Positions 7,484 through 14,798 of a DNA stretch of 17,641 nt are shown here, one piece after another. Position numbers and translations under genes: made by a program. The DNA is taken from the NCBI GenBank assembly GCA_963748095.1, contig CAVVIO010000053.1, positions 1-17,641 of the forward strand, written 5' to 3'. This stretch comes from CAVVIO01 sp963748095 (GTDB taxonomy: Bacteria; Bacteroidota; Bacteroidia; Bacteroidales; UBA10428). The notes under the pieces are model-generated. The model searched no databases and was not told the origin of the DNA. It saw only the letters and a program-made list of their open reading frames with translations. The stretch's first letter is position 1, and every line of letters starts with the position of its first letter.

Positions 7484-7614
7484 AGAGCGAGCGCTGAAAA
7501 AAATGCGTGCCACGTGTGATGAGTTTGCTATGAAAAGCCAGCAAGCTTATTTTTTTTCATGATTTTTTGCTTACTTTTTCATCTAGGAAAAAGTAAGTGC
7601 CCGTCCGGCAGGAG
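7484..7614 (-). repeat. Dispersed repeat module R, inverted copy 3
   Basis: Read on the minus strand it follows bases 1-131 from end to end: CCGGACGGGC, the hairpin, the A-rich tract, AAGCTTG, CATAGCAA, GCACGCATTTTTTTCAGCG and CGCTCGCTCT. Substitutions are scattered. It carries an 11-bp hairpin at 7570-7597 (CTTACTTTTTC / GAAAAAGTAAG). Beyond it, GATGCCAT at 7475-7482 matches the start of module U, which is otherwise missing here. Confidence 0.8.
7570..7597. terminator. Terminator-like hairpin inside inverted R copy
   Basis: Perfect 11-bp arms 7570-7580 and 7587-7597 enclose a 6-base loop. It corresponds to the hairpin at 18-47, with three base pairs changed on both sides of the stem. It lies 270 bases after the MFS gene, with a T-rich tract on the minus-strand side. 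A role in termination is plausible but not shown. Confidence 0.4.
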
Positions 7615-7780
7615 GACATATAAAATACTATTTATATCAAATTTATTTTAATTAAACTTATGTGTCTTTTATACTTTTTGTTTACAAAATTTTTTGTCAT
7701 CGGTAACCTGTCTGCAACAGGCAGGTGAAATGAAGAATCTCATGAATTAAACAGGTTATTATAGAAATTTCCGGAAGATC

Positions 7781-9763
7781 ATGAAAAAGAAAACCGAATC
7801 CGTGCAAAAACAAACGCTCCTGCTTCATCCGGGATGGGCATACCTCATCATTTTTTTACTGGCACTTGGCCTGTACGGTAACACTTTCAAAAATAAATAT
7901 GCCCTCGACGATGCCATTGTGATCACTCAGAATGAATTTACAAAGCAGGGATTAAAGGGCATAAAAGATATTTTTACTCATGAATCGTTCACCGGTTTTT
8001 TTGGTAAAAAGAAAAACCTGGTTGCCGGAGGCCGTTACCGCCCTTTGTCGATCGCCACATTTGCCGTGGAATACCAGTTTTTCGGGCTTAATCCGTCCGT
8101 CAGCCACATTATCAATGCTGTTCTTTATGCACTCACAGGCATGCTTATTTTTCTGATCTTTTATCCGTTGTCTGACAAAAGGAAACGGGCATGGTGGTTT
8201 TCGGCTGCCTTTCTTACCGGCATCCTGTTTGTCATCCACCCCGTGCATACCGAAGTGGTAGCCAACATTAAAGGAAGAGATGAAATACTGGCATTGTTAT
8301 TCGCTTTGCTTTCCCTAAGGTGTGCGCTGTTGTACCTTGAAAAAGAAAAAAGTTACTGGCTCCTGTTCAGTGCGGTTATCCTGTTCTTAGGCATGTTATC
8401 AAAGGAAAATGCAGCCGTTTTCCTGTTCCTAATTCCGCTTACAATCTATTTTTTCACATCTGTATCCTTCAAAAAAATAAGCGCTGTTTTTGTTTCTCTG
8501 CTGGCAGCTGTCCTGGTTTTTCTGTTCATCCGGCAAATGGTAGTGGGTCCCATCTCCGCCCCTCCCTCGCACGAACTGATGAATAACCCGTTTCTTTATG
8601 CCACTGCATCCGAACGTTATGCCACCATATTTTATACATTGGGAAAATATATCAAACTTCTTGTTTTTCCACATCCGCTAACTTTTGACTATTATCCGTA
8701 TCACATAGCCCTGCAACACTGGAATAATTTTTGGGTGATCGTTCCTTTCCTGGGATATATTTTTCTTGCTTTTATCGCTGTTCTGATGTTCAGGGCAAAA
8801 AATATTGTTTCATACGGAATACTGTTTTACCTGGCTGCCCTGCTACCGGTATCCAACCTGTTGTTCCCGGTTGGGACGTTTATGAACGAACGGTTTGTTT
8901 ACATGTCGTCCCTGGGGTTTCTTCTGATCGCGGGCAGTTTCCTGAATTTAATTATCGACAAAGGAAAGACACCAGGAAAATACATCCTCTTCTTTTTAAT
9001 CATTGTTCCGGTATCGGGATTTTACGGCTGGAAAACCATTACCCGGAATAAAGTATGGAAAGACGATTATACCCTGTTCACTACCGACGTAAAAACCTCG
9101 GAAAACAGCGCCAAAAGTAATTGTTCAGCAGGAGGAGCGCTTCTCGAACGTGCCGAAAAAACAGATGATGCGGCAGAAAAGAAAGAACTGCTACACCGGT
9201 CACTTACTTATCTGCGCAAAGCGATAACCATCCACCCGGAATATGTTGATGCCTGGTTATTGCTCGGAAATGCACAATATCAGCTTACCGGGAACATCGA
9301 TTCGGTAATGACGGCTTACCGCAGGATACTTAAAGTCGATCCGGGAAATGATAAGGTTTACAATAATCTTATTTATATGCTTGATCACATGAATGATGTG
9401 GATCAAAAAATTAAAACTTACCAGGAATTACTGAAATATACTCCGCGTCGTTACGATCTGAATTACAAACTGGGAAACCTGTACGGCCGGATTAAGAATA
9501 ACCTTCCCATGGCACTAAAATACCTGACTGTTGCCGCTGCCAGTAAGCCCGACAGCAAGGAAGTCTGTAAGGACCTGGGGGTGGCTTATGGCATGACGGG
9601 AAATTTTCAGGAATCGCTGAAATGGTTGCTGAAAGCGGTTGAACTCGATCCCAACGATGCAAAGACATATCTGAACATTGCCATTACTTATCAACGGCTG
9701 GGGGACAACAAAAAAGCCGGCCTGTTTATTCAGAAAGCCAAACAACTGGATCCCTCTTTATAA
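7781..9763 (+). CDS. TMTC-like membrane glycosyltransferase (GT-C fold) with C-terminal TPR repeats
   Basis: This is a 660-residue membrane protein. Residues 1-430 hold about ten hydrophobic segments. They also carry the landmarks of TMTC/PMT-type GT-C enzymes: an acidic pair in the first extracytoplasmic loop (D43-D44), GRYRPLS at 84-90, IHPVHTEVVANIKGRDE at 152-168 and LSKENA at 206-211. Residues about 441-660 are soluble and made of about five TPR-like helical pairs (AITIHPEYVDAWLLLGNAQY, AVELDPNDAKTYLNIAITYQ), likely facing the periplasm to bind partners or acceptors. Eukaryotic TMTC proteins O-mannosylate cadherins using a lipid-linked donor. In Bacteroidota a lipid-sugar donor and exported protein or lipid acceptors are likely, but the sugar is unknown. 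It is a lone gene, with repeats on both sides. Confidence 0.85.
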   Translation: MKKKTESVQKQTLLLHPGWAYLIIFLLALGLYGNTFKNKYALDDAIVITQNEFTKQGLKGIKDIFTHESFTGFFGKKKNLVAGGRYRPLSIATFAVEYQFFGLNPSVSHIINAVLYALTGMLIFLIFYPLSDKRKRAWWFSAAFLTGILFVIHPVHTEVVANIKGRDEILALLFALLSLRCALLYLEKEKSYWLLFSAVILFLGMLSKENAAVFLFLIPLTIYFFTSVSFKKISAVFVSLLAAVLVFLFIRQMVVGPISAPPSHELMNNPFLYATASERYATIFYTLGKYIKLLVFPHPLTFDYYPYHIALQHWNNFWVIVPFLGYIFLAFIAVLMFRAKNIVSYGILFYLAALLPVSNLLFPVGTFMNERFVYMSSLGFLLIAGSFLNLIIDKGKTPGKYILFFLIIVPVSGFYGWKTITRNKVWKDDYTLFTTDVKTSENSAKSNCSAGGALLERAEKTDDAAEKKELLHRSLTYLRKAITIHPEYVDAWLLLGNAQYQLTGNIDSVMTAYRRILKVDPGNDKVYNNLIYMLDHMNDVDQKIKTYQELLKYTPRRYDLNYKLGNLYGRIKNNLPMALKYLTVAAASKPDSKEVCKDLGVAYGMTGNFQESLKWLLKAVELDPNDAKTYLNIAITYQRLGDNKKAGLFIQKAKQLDPSL

Positions 9764-10084
9764 ATCATCTGTTATTTACATTTTCCTTTGAGTTCCTTTG
9801 TGACATACATTGACTTAAAAGCTAAGTTAGACATAAGTAAAATAATAATTCTTATAACGCTTTGCAGAAGTATTGAGATGAAAACATCGGGTTTCCAACC
9901 CGATGATCACGGTGGACGGGTTTTTAACCCGTCACTAAAAAGGTAGATGGGTTTCCAACCCGTCATTAAAAATAAAAAATATTATCTATTACTAAACTCA
10001 TAACCAGGCCAATTACTTTGTTTGTTACCTGGAATATCGGGTAGAATATAATTTATTAGAGGAAAATACCTAAATTGAAATCAC
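9764..10084. other. 321-base intergenic region between convergent genes
   Basis: No reading frame is supported. The first third is plain AT-rich sequence with one CCTTTGAGTTCCTTTGTG tract. The middle holds three tandem palindromes (9885-9964). The rest is AT-rich sequence before the end of the minus-strand hydrolase gene. The palindromes may serve as terminators for both convergent genes. Confidence 0.5.
9885..9964. repeat. Three tandem short palindromes (REP-like)
   Basis: Three hairpins lie at about 30-base intervals: 9885-9905 (9-bp perfect stem), 9915-9933 (8-bp perfect stem) and 9946-9964 (8-bp stem with one G-T pair). All share the core GGGTT-3 bases-AACCC. The loops are TCC, TTT and TCC. 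They sit between two convergent genes, where repetitive extragenic palindromes are usually found. Confidence 0.8.
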
Positions 10085-10846
10085 CTAAACATCAATCGTC
10101 AACCCATCATATGCAATAAAGACGTTATCCGGTAATTGGGGTTCTTCTTCTGCATGCAGTCCGAACTGGTGGTTCAGATGGGTAAGATAGGCACGCTGCG
10201 GATGAATACGTGCGATCACCTCCAGCGCTTCCGACAGGCTGAAATGCGAAACATGCTTTTCTTTGCGAAGTGCCGAAATAACAAAATGTTTAACCCCGCT
10301 CAGCTTCTTCATTTCCTGCTCATCAATATAATTCAAATCGGTGAGGTACGCAAAATCGCCGATTCGAAAACCAAAAACAGGCAATTCATAATGCATGGCC
10401 CTTATGGGTAAAATTTCGATCCCTTCTATTTCGAATTTCTTATTTTCGATAAGGTGCATGTTAATCCTGGGCGTTCCCGGATACTGGTTTTCGACAAATA
10501 CATAGGCAAACTCGCGCCTCAGCCTTTCCTGTACCCTGCTCTCGGCATAAACATCGATTGCACGTCCCATAATAAAATTAAATGCCCGCACATCATCCAG
10601 CCCGGCTACATGGTCTTTATGTTCATGGGTAAAAACGATGGCCGTAAGGTTCCTTACATCATTGGCCAGCATCTGCTGCCGGAAGTCCGGCCCGGTATCT
10701 ATCACGATGGTTTTGTCTCCCTGTTCGATCATCACCGCCGACCGGAATCGTTTATCCCGCGGATCGGTCGATTTACATACCCTACACTGGCAGGCTATGA
10801 CCGGTATTCCCTGTGATGTCCCCGTTCCCAGAAAAGTAACTTTCAA
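10085..10846 (-). CDS. Metallo-beta-lactamase fold hydrolase, PhnP-like
   Basis: This is a 253-residue cytoplasmic enzyme that would cleave phosphodiester-type bonds using two metal ions. The active-site motif is THEHKDH (73-79: H74, H76, D78, H79), with further ligands H152, D170 and the THLNH group (H223, H226). The N-terminal C19-x-C21-x2-C24 cluster and SxDPRDKRFRSA resemble the structural zinc site of PhnP cyclic-phosphate phosphodiesterase. No phosphonate genes are nearby, so the substrate is open. The start is a TTG: upstream in-frame codons reach a stop at 10862-10864 with no ATG, and MKVTFLGTGTSQGIP is the normal family N-terminus. A matching promoter lies 28 bases upstream. Confidence 0.88.
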   Translation of the reverse strand: MKVTFLGTGTSQGIPVIACQCRVCKSTDPRDKRFRSAVMIEQGDKTIVIDTGPDFRQQMLANDVRNLTAIVFTHEHKDHVAGLDDVRAFNFIMGRAIDVYAESRVQERLRREFAYVFVENQYPGTPRINMHLIENKKFEIEGIEILPIRAMHYELPVFGFRIGDFAYLTDLNYIDEQEMKKLSGVKHFVISALRKEKHVSHFSLSEALEVIARIHPQRAYLTHLNHQFGLHAEEEPQLPDNVFIAYDGLTIDV

Positions 10847-11264
10847 CCTGAATTTTATTAATTAGAGTTAGGGGCAAATATAACAAAATCTTTGTGTACA
10901 AAGAGAGAACCCGTTAGAAGGTATTTGTATTATTATTGGATATTATTGACTATCGATCTTTTTATATAATCTATTTATTTATAGACTCCTTAACTTGTAT
11001 TATACATGATTTTATTTTATATTTATTCGTTAAACTGATAGCAGGAAGCATGAAATGCCGGTTAAAAATCGGTTGAGATCAGATGTGAGGAAAGTAATTG
11101 CTGCCGGTTTATAAAACGTTTTACCTTATTAATTAGTTAACTGAAAAAATATTATTCACATGGATAATTTTCGAAATAATATGATCATTGCCGGTAAATG
11201 AAACCTGATAAAATGAAATAATTATCATAATTAATACGAAAATATACACCAAAATTCACTTGCC
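10847..11264. other. 418-base region between divergent genes, no gene seen
   Basis: Apart from the hydrolase promoter at its left end the region is very AT-rich. It has no supported reading frame, no strong hairpin and no clear promoter match in front of the broken thioredoxin gene on the right. Frames on both strands are short and interrupted. Confidence 0.5.
10875..10902 (-). promoter_or_regulatory. Promoter of the PhnP-like hydrolase, overlapping a small palindrome
   Basis: On the minus strand TATATTTG (10882 to 10875) matches the -7 consensus exactly. TTTG (10902 to 10899) lies 16 bases upstream as a possible -33 box, slightly closer than usual. The -33 box sits inside the inverted repeat TCTTTGT-GT-ACAAAGA at 10889-10904, which could be an operator. 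Confidence 0.5.
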
Positions 11265-12777
11265 ATGAAAAAATTCCTGTACCTGTTAATTTTCCTTACC
11301 GGAACTTATTGTTCAGCAATGAATAGGAACCCGCCTCTTAAAAAAATCATCATTGCCGGAAAAGTTCTGAATCCTGATCCTGATATATTTAATATAGATG
11401 TCGTAGCAAATGCGAATTGGATTGTACATGCTGAAAGAATAAAATTATCACAGATTTATTAACGAAGATGGTACTTTTAAAGTATCTTTCAGATACCCCA
11501 TTCCAACCGATGTCTGGATAATCATATAAAACAAGTTTTAGTGTCCTCACTCATCCGGGGGATAGCATTTATGTTGAATTTGACGGATCAAAAAATGACA
11601 GGCCAGATATTCTGAAAACAATCATGTTCAGAGGAGATGATGCGGATATAAATTATGAAGCAGCCAAATTTCAGCAAATGTATTTTTCAAGTACTATTTA
11701 TACCGACTGGACCGGAAAATATAATGCTATTAAAGATTATGATGATGTTAAATACAAACAATACAGGGATTCTATAAGAAATGAGGAAAAAAATCTCTTC
11801 AACAGATTTGTAGAAAAATACAATCCGGCCAAAGAAGTCCGGATCTGGGCAAGCACTTATCTGGATGCTGAATATTACGAGAACCTTATCCAATATCCGC
11901 AGTCTCATATGTATGATAATAAAATAAAACCTGGGGAATGGAGTGTACCTGTTACTTATTATAATTTTATAAAAAACCTGTCTCTGGTGAATGATTCTGT
12001 TTTAATTTGTGGAAACTCATTATCATTATTGGTAAATCATTACTGGGTTTATATTGATGCAATGATCAGGGATGAAAACAAAGCTATTTTTTAGCTCAGA
12101 GGATTATTCTGTAGAAAAATATTACGGATAAACTGGATTCTTTAAGATTCTTTGGTATTATTAAATATACAGATGACTCAATATTAAGGCAAATGGTTCT
12201 GACAGAGGTCCTGGCTTTGGAATTAAAACAATCCGAAACCGGGATGTTTGAAAAATATAAAAATACGATCGACAAATACATCCGGGAACCCTACCTGAGA
12301 GAACCGCTTTTTGCCCTTTACAGGAAGACTGAAAGCAGGTTGAATCATCCAAAACTGGCATCAGATGCCATGCTTAAAAAGCTCAACGGGAGTTCCATAC
12401 AGTCAGTAATGGATAGTATATTCGCTATTAATAAAGGGAAGGTAATATATATGGACTGCTGGGCGACCTGGTGTGGCCCATGCCTTGACGAAATGCCGAA
12501 TTCAAAAAAACTGATGGAGGATATGGAAGGTAAAGATGTGGCTTTTGTATTCATGTGTGTAGATTCCAATGAAAAGCAATGGAAAGCTATATTAAGCAAA
12601 TTTGCTCTGGGAGGACAACATCTTCTTTTAAATAAAGAACAAAGCCATGATCTCAGACAGGTCTTTAAAATAAACGGTATTCCCCATTATATTCTGTTTG
12701 ATAAAAACGGTAATATAGTCGAGAGCGTGACCGGCCGACCCGCGGAGGTAAAGGATATCGACAAGTTATTGAATTAA
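11265..12777 (+). pseudogene. TlpA-like thioredoxin family protein, broken by four frame changes
   Basis: This is the remnant of an exported TlpA/ResA-type disulfide reductase of about 500 residues. The N-terminus is a signal sequence (MKKFLYLLIFLTGTYC), followed by an IAGKVLNPDPDIFNIDV domain strand. The C-terminal thioredoxin domain keeps its active site, DCWATWCGPC, at about 12455-12483, and the cis-proline region NGIPHYILFDKNG. Reading must change frame near 11450 (resuming at INEDGTFKVSFRYP), near 11522 (resuming at YKTSFSVLTHPGDS), at the T-run near 12087-12092 and near 12118. Every break is resolved by dropping one base. The last open part (12193-12777) could still make an isolated thioredoxin domain, but it would lack a signal peptide. 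The gene is most likely inactive. Confidence 0.8.
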
Positions 12778-13114
12778 ACATAACGTATCCTGAACATGAA
12801 ATAATACAAACTTAAAAACAGGAAAGGCACCAGGATTTCCAGGATCCCCATGCGCTTATAACCAGTGAGAAAACCTGTGCCTATAGAAATAAATTCTGTG
12901 CCTACAGAAATAAATTTTGTGCTTATAGAAATAAATTTTGTGCTTATAGAAAATAATCCGATGCTTATAGGTTCAAAAACCATTGGGCAAAGGTCTGAAA
13001 CCTGAAAATAATTATTCGTAATTGTATATTCCAATCCCTCACTAACTGTTATCTTTGTCAAATAATTAGAAATTTGCGTTATCAGGTAATTTGATTATTT
13101 TTAAAGAAAAATAA
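12778..13114. other. 337-base gene-free region holding a tandem repeat
   Basis: This lies between the broken thioredoxin gene and the MNT gene. It contains the 21-bp tandem array and AT-rich flanks. A minus-strand frame of 95 codons crosses the array but is probably not a gene. No -7 box fits well in front of the MNT start at 13115. Confidence 0.5.
12876..12970. repeat. 21-bp tandem repeat array, about 4.5 units
   Basis: Units begin at 12876, 12897, 12918, 12939 and about 12960, an exact 21-base period. The consensus is TGTGCYTATAGAAATAAATT. Units differ by one to three substitutions and the last is degenerate and cut short. Because 21 is a multiple of three, a minus-strand frame stays open and gives a 7-residue repeat (ISTKFIS). 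The base differences between units nearly all change the amino acid, which argues for a DNA-level repeat rather than a protein repeat. Confidence 0.85.
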
Positions 13115-13438
13115 ATGACTGACAGAGAAAAACATATAATTACGATAATTTCTGACAGGATAAAAGAACTGGATTCCAACGCGGAGATTATTCTGTACGG
13201 TTCACATGCCAGGGGGCAGGCGAAAATGGACTCTGACTGGGATATTTTAATTCTTTTGGATAATCAGGAAGTTACCCTTAAAACCGAACAAAAATTCAGA
13301 CATCACCTATTCGATATAGAACTCGAAATAGGGGAACCAATCTCTGTTTTTGTAAGATCAAAGTATGTATGGGAACATAAATACCGGATTACTCCGCTTT
13401 ATCAGAATATTAAAACCGAAGGTGTAAGATTATCATGA
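13115..13438 (+). CDS. MNT-type minimal nucleotidyltransferase, partner of HEPN protein
   Basis: This is a 107-residue minimal nucleotidyltransferase of the polymerase-beta superfamily. It shows the helix-turn motif GSHARG (29-34) and the metal-binding DWD (D41, D43), spaced as GS-x10-D-x-D, followed by the IGEPISVFV strand. In MNT/HEPN modules this protein acts as the antitoxin, in studied cases by attaching AMP to the HEPN toxin. Its stop overlaps the ATG of the HEPN gene by four bases (ATGA), so the two are translated together. The antitoxin role is inferred from this pairing. Confidence 0.88.
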   Translation: MTDREKHIITIISDRIKELDSNAEIILYGSHARGQAKMDSDWDILILLDNQEVTLKTEQKFRHHLFDIELEIGEPISVFVRSKYVWEHKYRITPLYQNIKTEGVRLS

Positions 13439-13827
13439 GCGGTGACATGAAAGATTATATCGCCTACCGCTTAGACAGAGCAAAAAGCACCTTTATTGAT
13501 GCAAAAATATTAGCTGATAACGAAAGCTGGAATTCATGTGTGAACAGACTTTATTATGCCAGTTATTATGCGGTATCCGCGTTATTATTAAAGAAGGGAT
13601 ATAATATTAAAACTCACAATGGCATAAGGACCATTTTTTTCAAAGAGTTTATTTCCAGTGGAATTATTGAAAAAGATTTTGGCAAACTATACACCGACTT
13701 GTTTGATTGGAGAAGTGAAGGAGATTATGCCGATTTTATTGATTATGATAAACAAATTGTGGTACCAATGATTGCAAAAGTTGAAGAATTTCTTGAATTG
13801 ATGGAAAATACAATAAATATCACATAA
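13435..13827 (+). CDS. HEPN domain protein, probable toxin partner of MNT
   Basis: This is a 130-residue all-helical protein. It has the HEPN pattern seen next to MNT genes: YIAYRLDRAKSTFIDAKIL (8-26), SWNSCVNRLYYASYYAVSALL (31-51), KTHNG (59-63) and a late helix with FDWRSEGDYADF (90-101). The classical RNase motif R-x4-6-H is not present in strict form: R93 is followed by Y98 where a histidine might be expected. Ribonuclease activity is therefore uncertain. The four-base overlap with the MNT gene marks a single two-gene module. Confidence 0.83.
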   Translation: MSGDMKDYIAYRLDRAKSTFIDAKILADNESWNSCVNRLYYASYYAVSALLLKKGYNIKTHNGIRTIFFKEFISSGIIEKDFGKLYTDLFDWRSEGDYADFIDYDKQIVVPMIAKVEEFLELMENTINIT

Positions 13828-13991
13828 TGTCGGCTTTAGAAATTTATAATTTGGATTCAAAATACCTTTTAATATTTTCACCCCAATCAATTATGATATT
13901 AATTTTAAAGTTGTTAAATCCATTTACGGTGATTTTCAATAACACAACGCCGCCTTCTATTGACCAGTTAAATATATTGTTTTCCAGATGA
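13827..13991 (+). CDS. Possible 54-codon ORF bridging HEPN and methyltransferase genes
   Basis: The ATG at 13827 shares one base with the HEPN stop (TAATG). The TGA at 13989-13991 overlaps the methyltransferase ATG at 13988 (ATGA). The deduced peptide begins MSALEIYNLDSKYLLIF and has a hydrophobic middle (SIMILILKLLNPFTVIF). It has no recognised family. The same bases read on the minus strand are also open and coding-like, so the forward ORF may be a coincidence. Confidence 0.17.
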   Translation: MSALEIYNLDSKYLLIFSPQSIMILILKLLNPFTVIFNNTTPPSIDQLNILFSR

Positions 13992-14704
13992 ACCCAAAAC
14001 AAACCAGCGGAAATCTTTACCTGATCCCGGTAACCCTGGGCGACAGTCCGGTAACGTCCGTGCTGCCGGAAAAGGTATTGGATATTATCCGGCACATCGA
14101 TTATTACATTGTTGAAAATGTACGAACAGCCCGGAGGATGCTGATTAAAATGGGATTGCAGAAACCCATTGATGAACTCACCTTTTTTACCCTTGATAAA
14201 CATACCGACAGGAAAGAAATAGATTCTTTCCTTGCTCCTGCCGCACAACATGATATCGGGTTATTATCCGAAGCCGGGGTTCCGGGTGTTGCCGATCCGG
14301 GAGCTGATATCGTAAAACTGGCGCATCAAAAAAATATTCGTGTTATCCCGCTTGTAGGCCCTTCTTCCATCATATTGGCAGTAATGGCATCGGGACTGAA
14401 CGGACAGAACTTTGCTTTTGTGGGTTATTTGCCGGTAAAAAAGCCGGAACGTATTCACCAGATAAAAGAACTTGAAAAACGCTCGAAACTGGAAAACCAG
14501 TCCCAATTGTTTATTGAGACTCCTTATCGTAACAGCCAACTATTGGAAGATATAACCAGTAATTGTCAACCAACTACCCGGCTATGTATTGCTGCGGATA
14601 TTACCCTCGAAACAGAATATATAAAAACCAGAACCATTAAAGACTGGTTAAAACATCTGCCACAACTTCATAAAAGACCTGCTATATTTATTTTACAGGC
14701 ATAA
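13988..14704 (+). CDS. Tetrapyrrole-methylase family SAM-dependent methyltransferase, short RsmI-like
   Basis: This 238-residue enzyme uses S-adenosylmethionine. Landmarks of the RsmI/tetrapyrrole methylase fold are present: LYLIPVTLGD at 10-19 (RsmI has LYVVATPIGN), SEAGVPGVADPG at 94-105, VGPSS at 123-127 and FVGYLPVKK at 144-152. RsmI methylates the 2'-O of 16S rRNA C1402. E. coli RsmI is 286 residues, and this protein lacks the C-terminal part. Its VTLGDSPVTSVLP N-terminus also departs from the RsmI consensus, so it is probably a paralog whose target is not known. It follows the MNT/HEPN pair and ends at a terminator shared with the convergent isomerase gene. Confidence 0.83.
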   Translation: MNPKQTSGNLYLIPVTLGDSPVTSVLPEKVLDIIRHIDYYIVENVRTARRMLIKMGLQKPIDELTFFTLDKHTDRKEIDSFLAPAAQHDIGLLSEAGVPGVADPGADIVKLAHQKNIRVIPLVGPSSIILAVMASGLNGQNFAFVGYLPVKKPERIHQIKELEKRSKLENQSQLFIETPYRNSQLLEDITSNCQPTTRLCIAADITLETEYIKTRTIKDWLKHLPQLHKRPAIFILQA

Positions 14705-14748
14705 TTGATAAATTATGCAGGCATAAATGAATTATATGGGCATAAAAA

Positions 14749-14776
14749 ACCGGCTTTCAATTGTCTGAAAGCCGGT
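14749..14776 (-). terminator. Strong intrinsic terminator of the isomerase run
   Basis: Perfect 11-bp arms (ACCGGCTTTCA at 14749-14759, TGAAAGCCGGT at 14766-14776) enclose a 6-base loop. On the minus strand the stem is followed directly by a T-run (complement of 14744-14749), the classic rho-independent form. In the plus direction a weaker T-rich stretch follows at about 14787-14796, so it may also stop the methyltransferase transcript. Confidence 0.85.
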
Positions 14777-14798
14777 GATAAAATATCTCTTTTTTGTT

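Larger units (their letters stand above)
7301..7780. other. 480-base gene-free region with repeat remnants
   Basis: This holds three things. The first is a short palindromic-looking tract at about 7361-7394 (CTTCGGTTCCCTCAAGAATG), similar to an intergenic motif I recall from many bacterial genomes. The second is the inverted R module at 7484-7614. The third is a hairpin at 7706-7726 (ACCTGTCTG / CAGGCAGGT, one G-T pair). No reading frame of note and no clear promoter for the downstream glycosyltransferase gene are visible. Confidence 0.55.

Noticed and set aside
7706..7726. Hairpin ACCTGTCTG/CAGGCAGGT as a terminator or riboswitch
   Set aside because: No T-run follows and it lies too far after the MFS gene; it is too small for a known riboswitch.
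10136..10865. Several plus-strand frames opposite the PhnP-like hydrolase
   Set aside because: They are antisense to a gene with an intact metal-binding motif set and have no domain signal of their own.
12774..13061. A 95-codon minus-strand frame with a 7-residue repeat
   Set aside because: It is kept open by the 21-bp tandem array; differences between units mostly change amino acids, its stop overlaps the end of the broken thioredoxin gene, and it has no recognisable domain.
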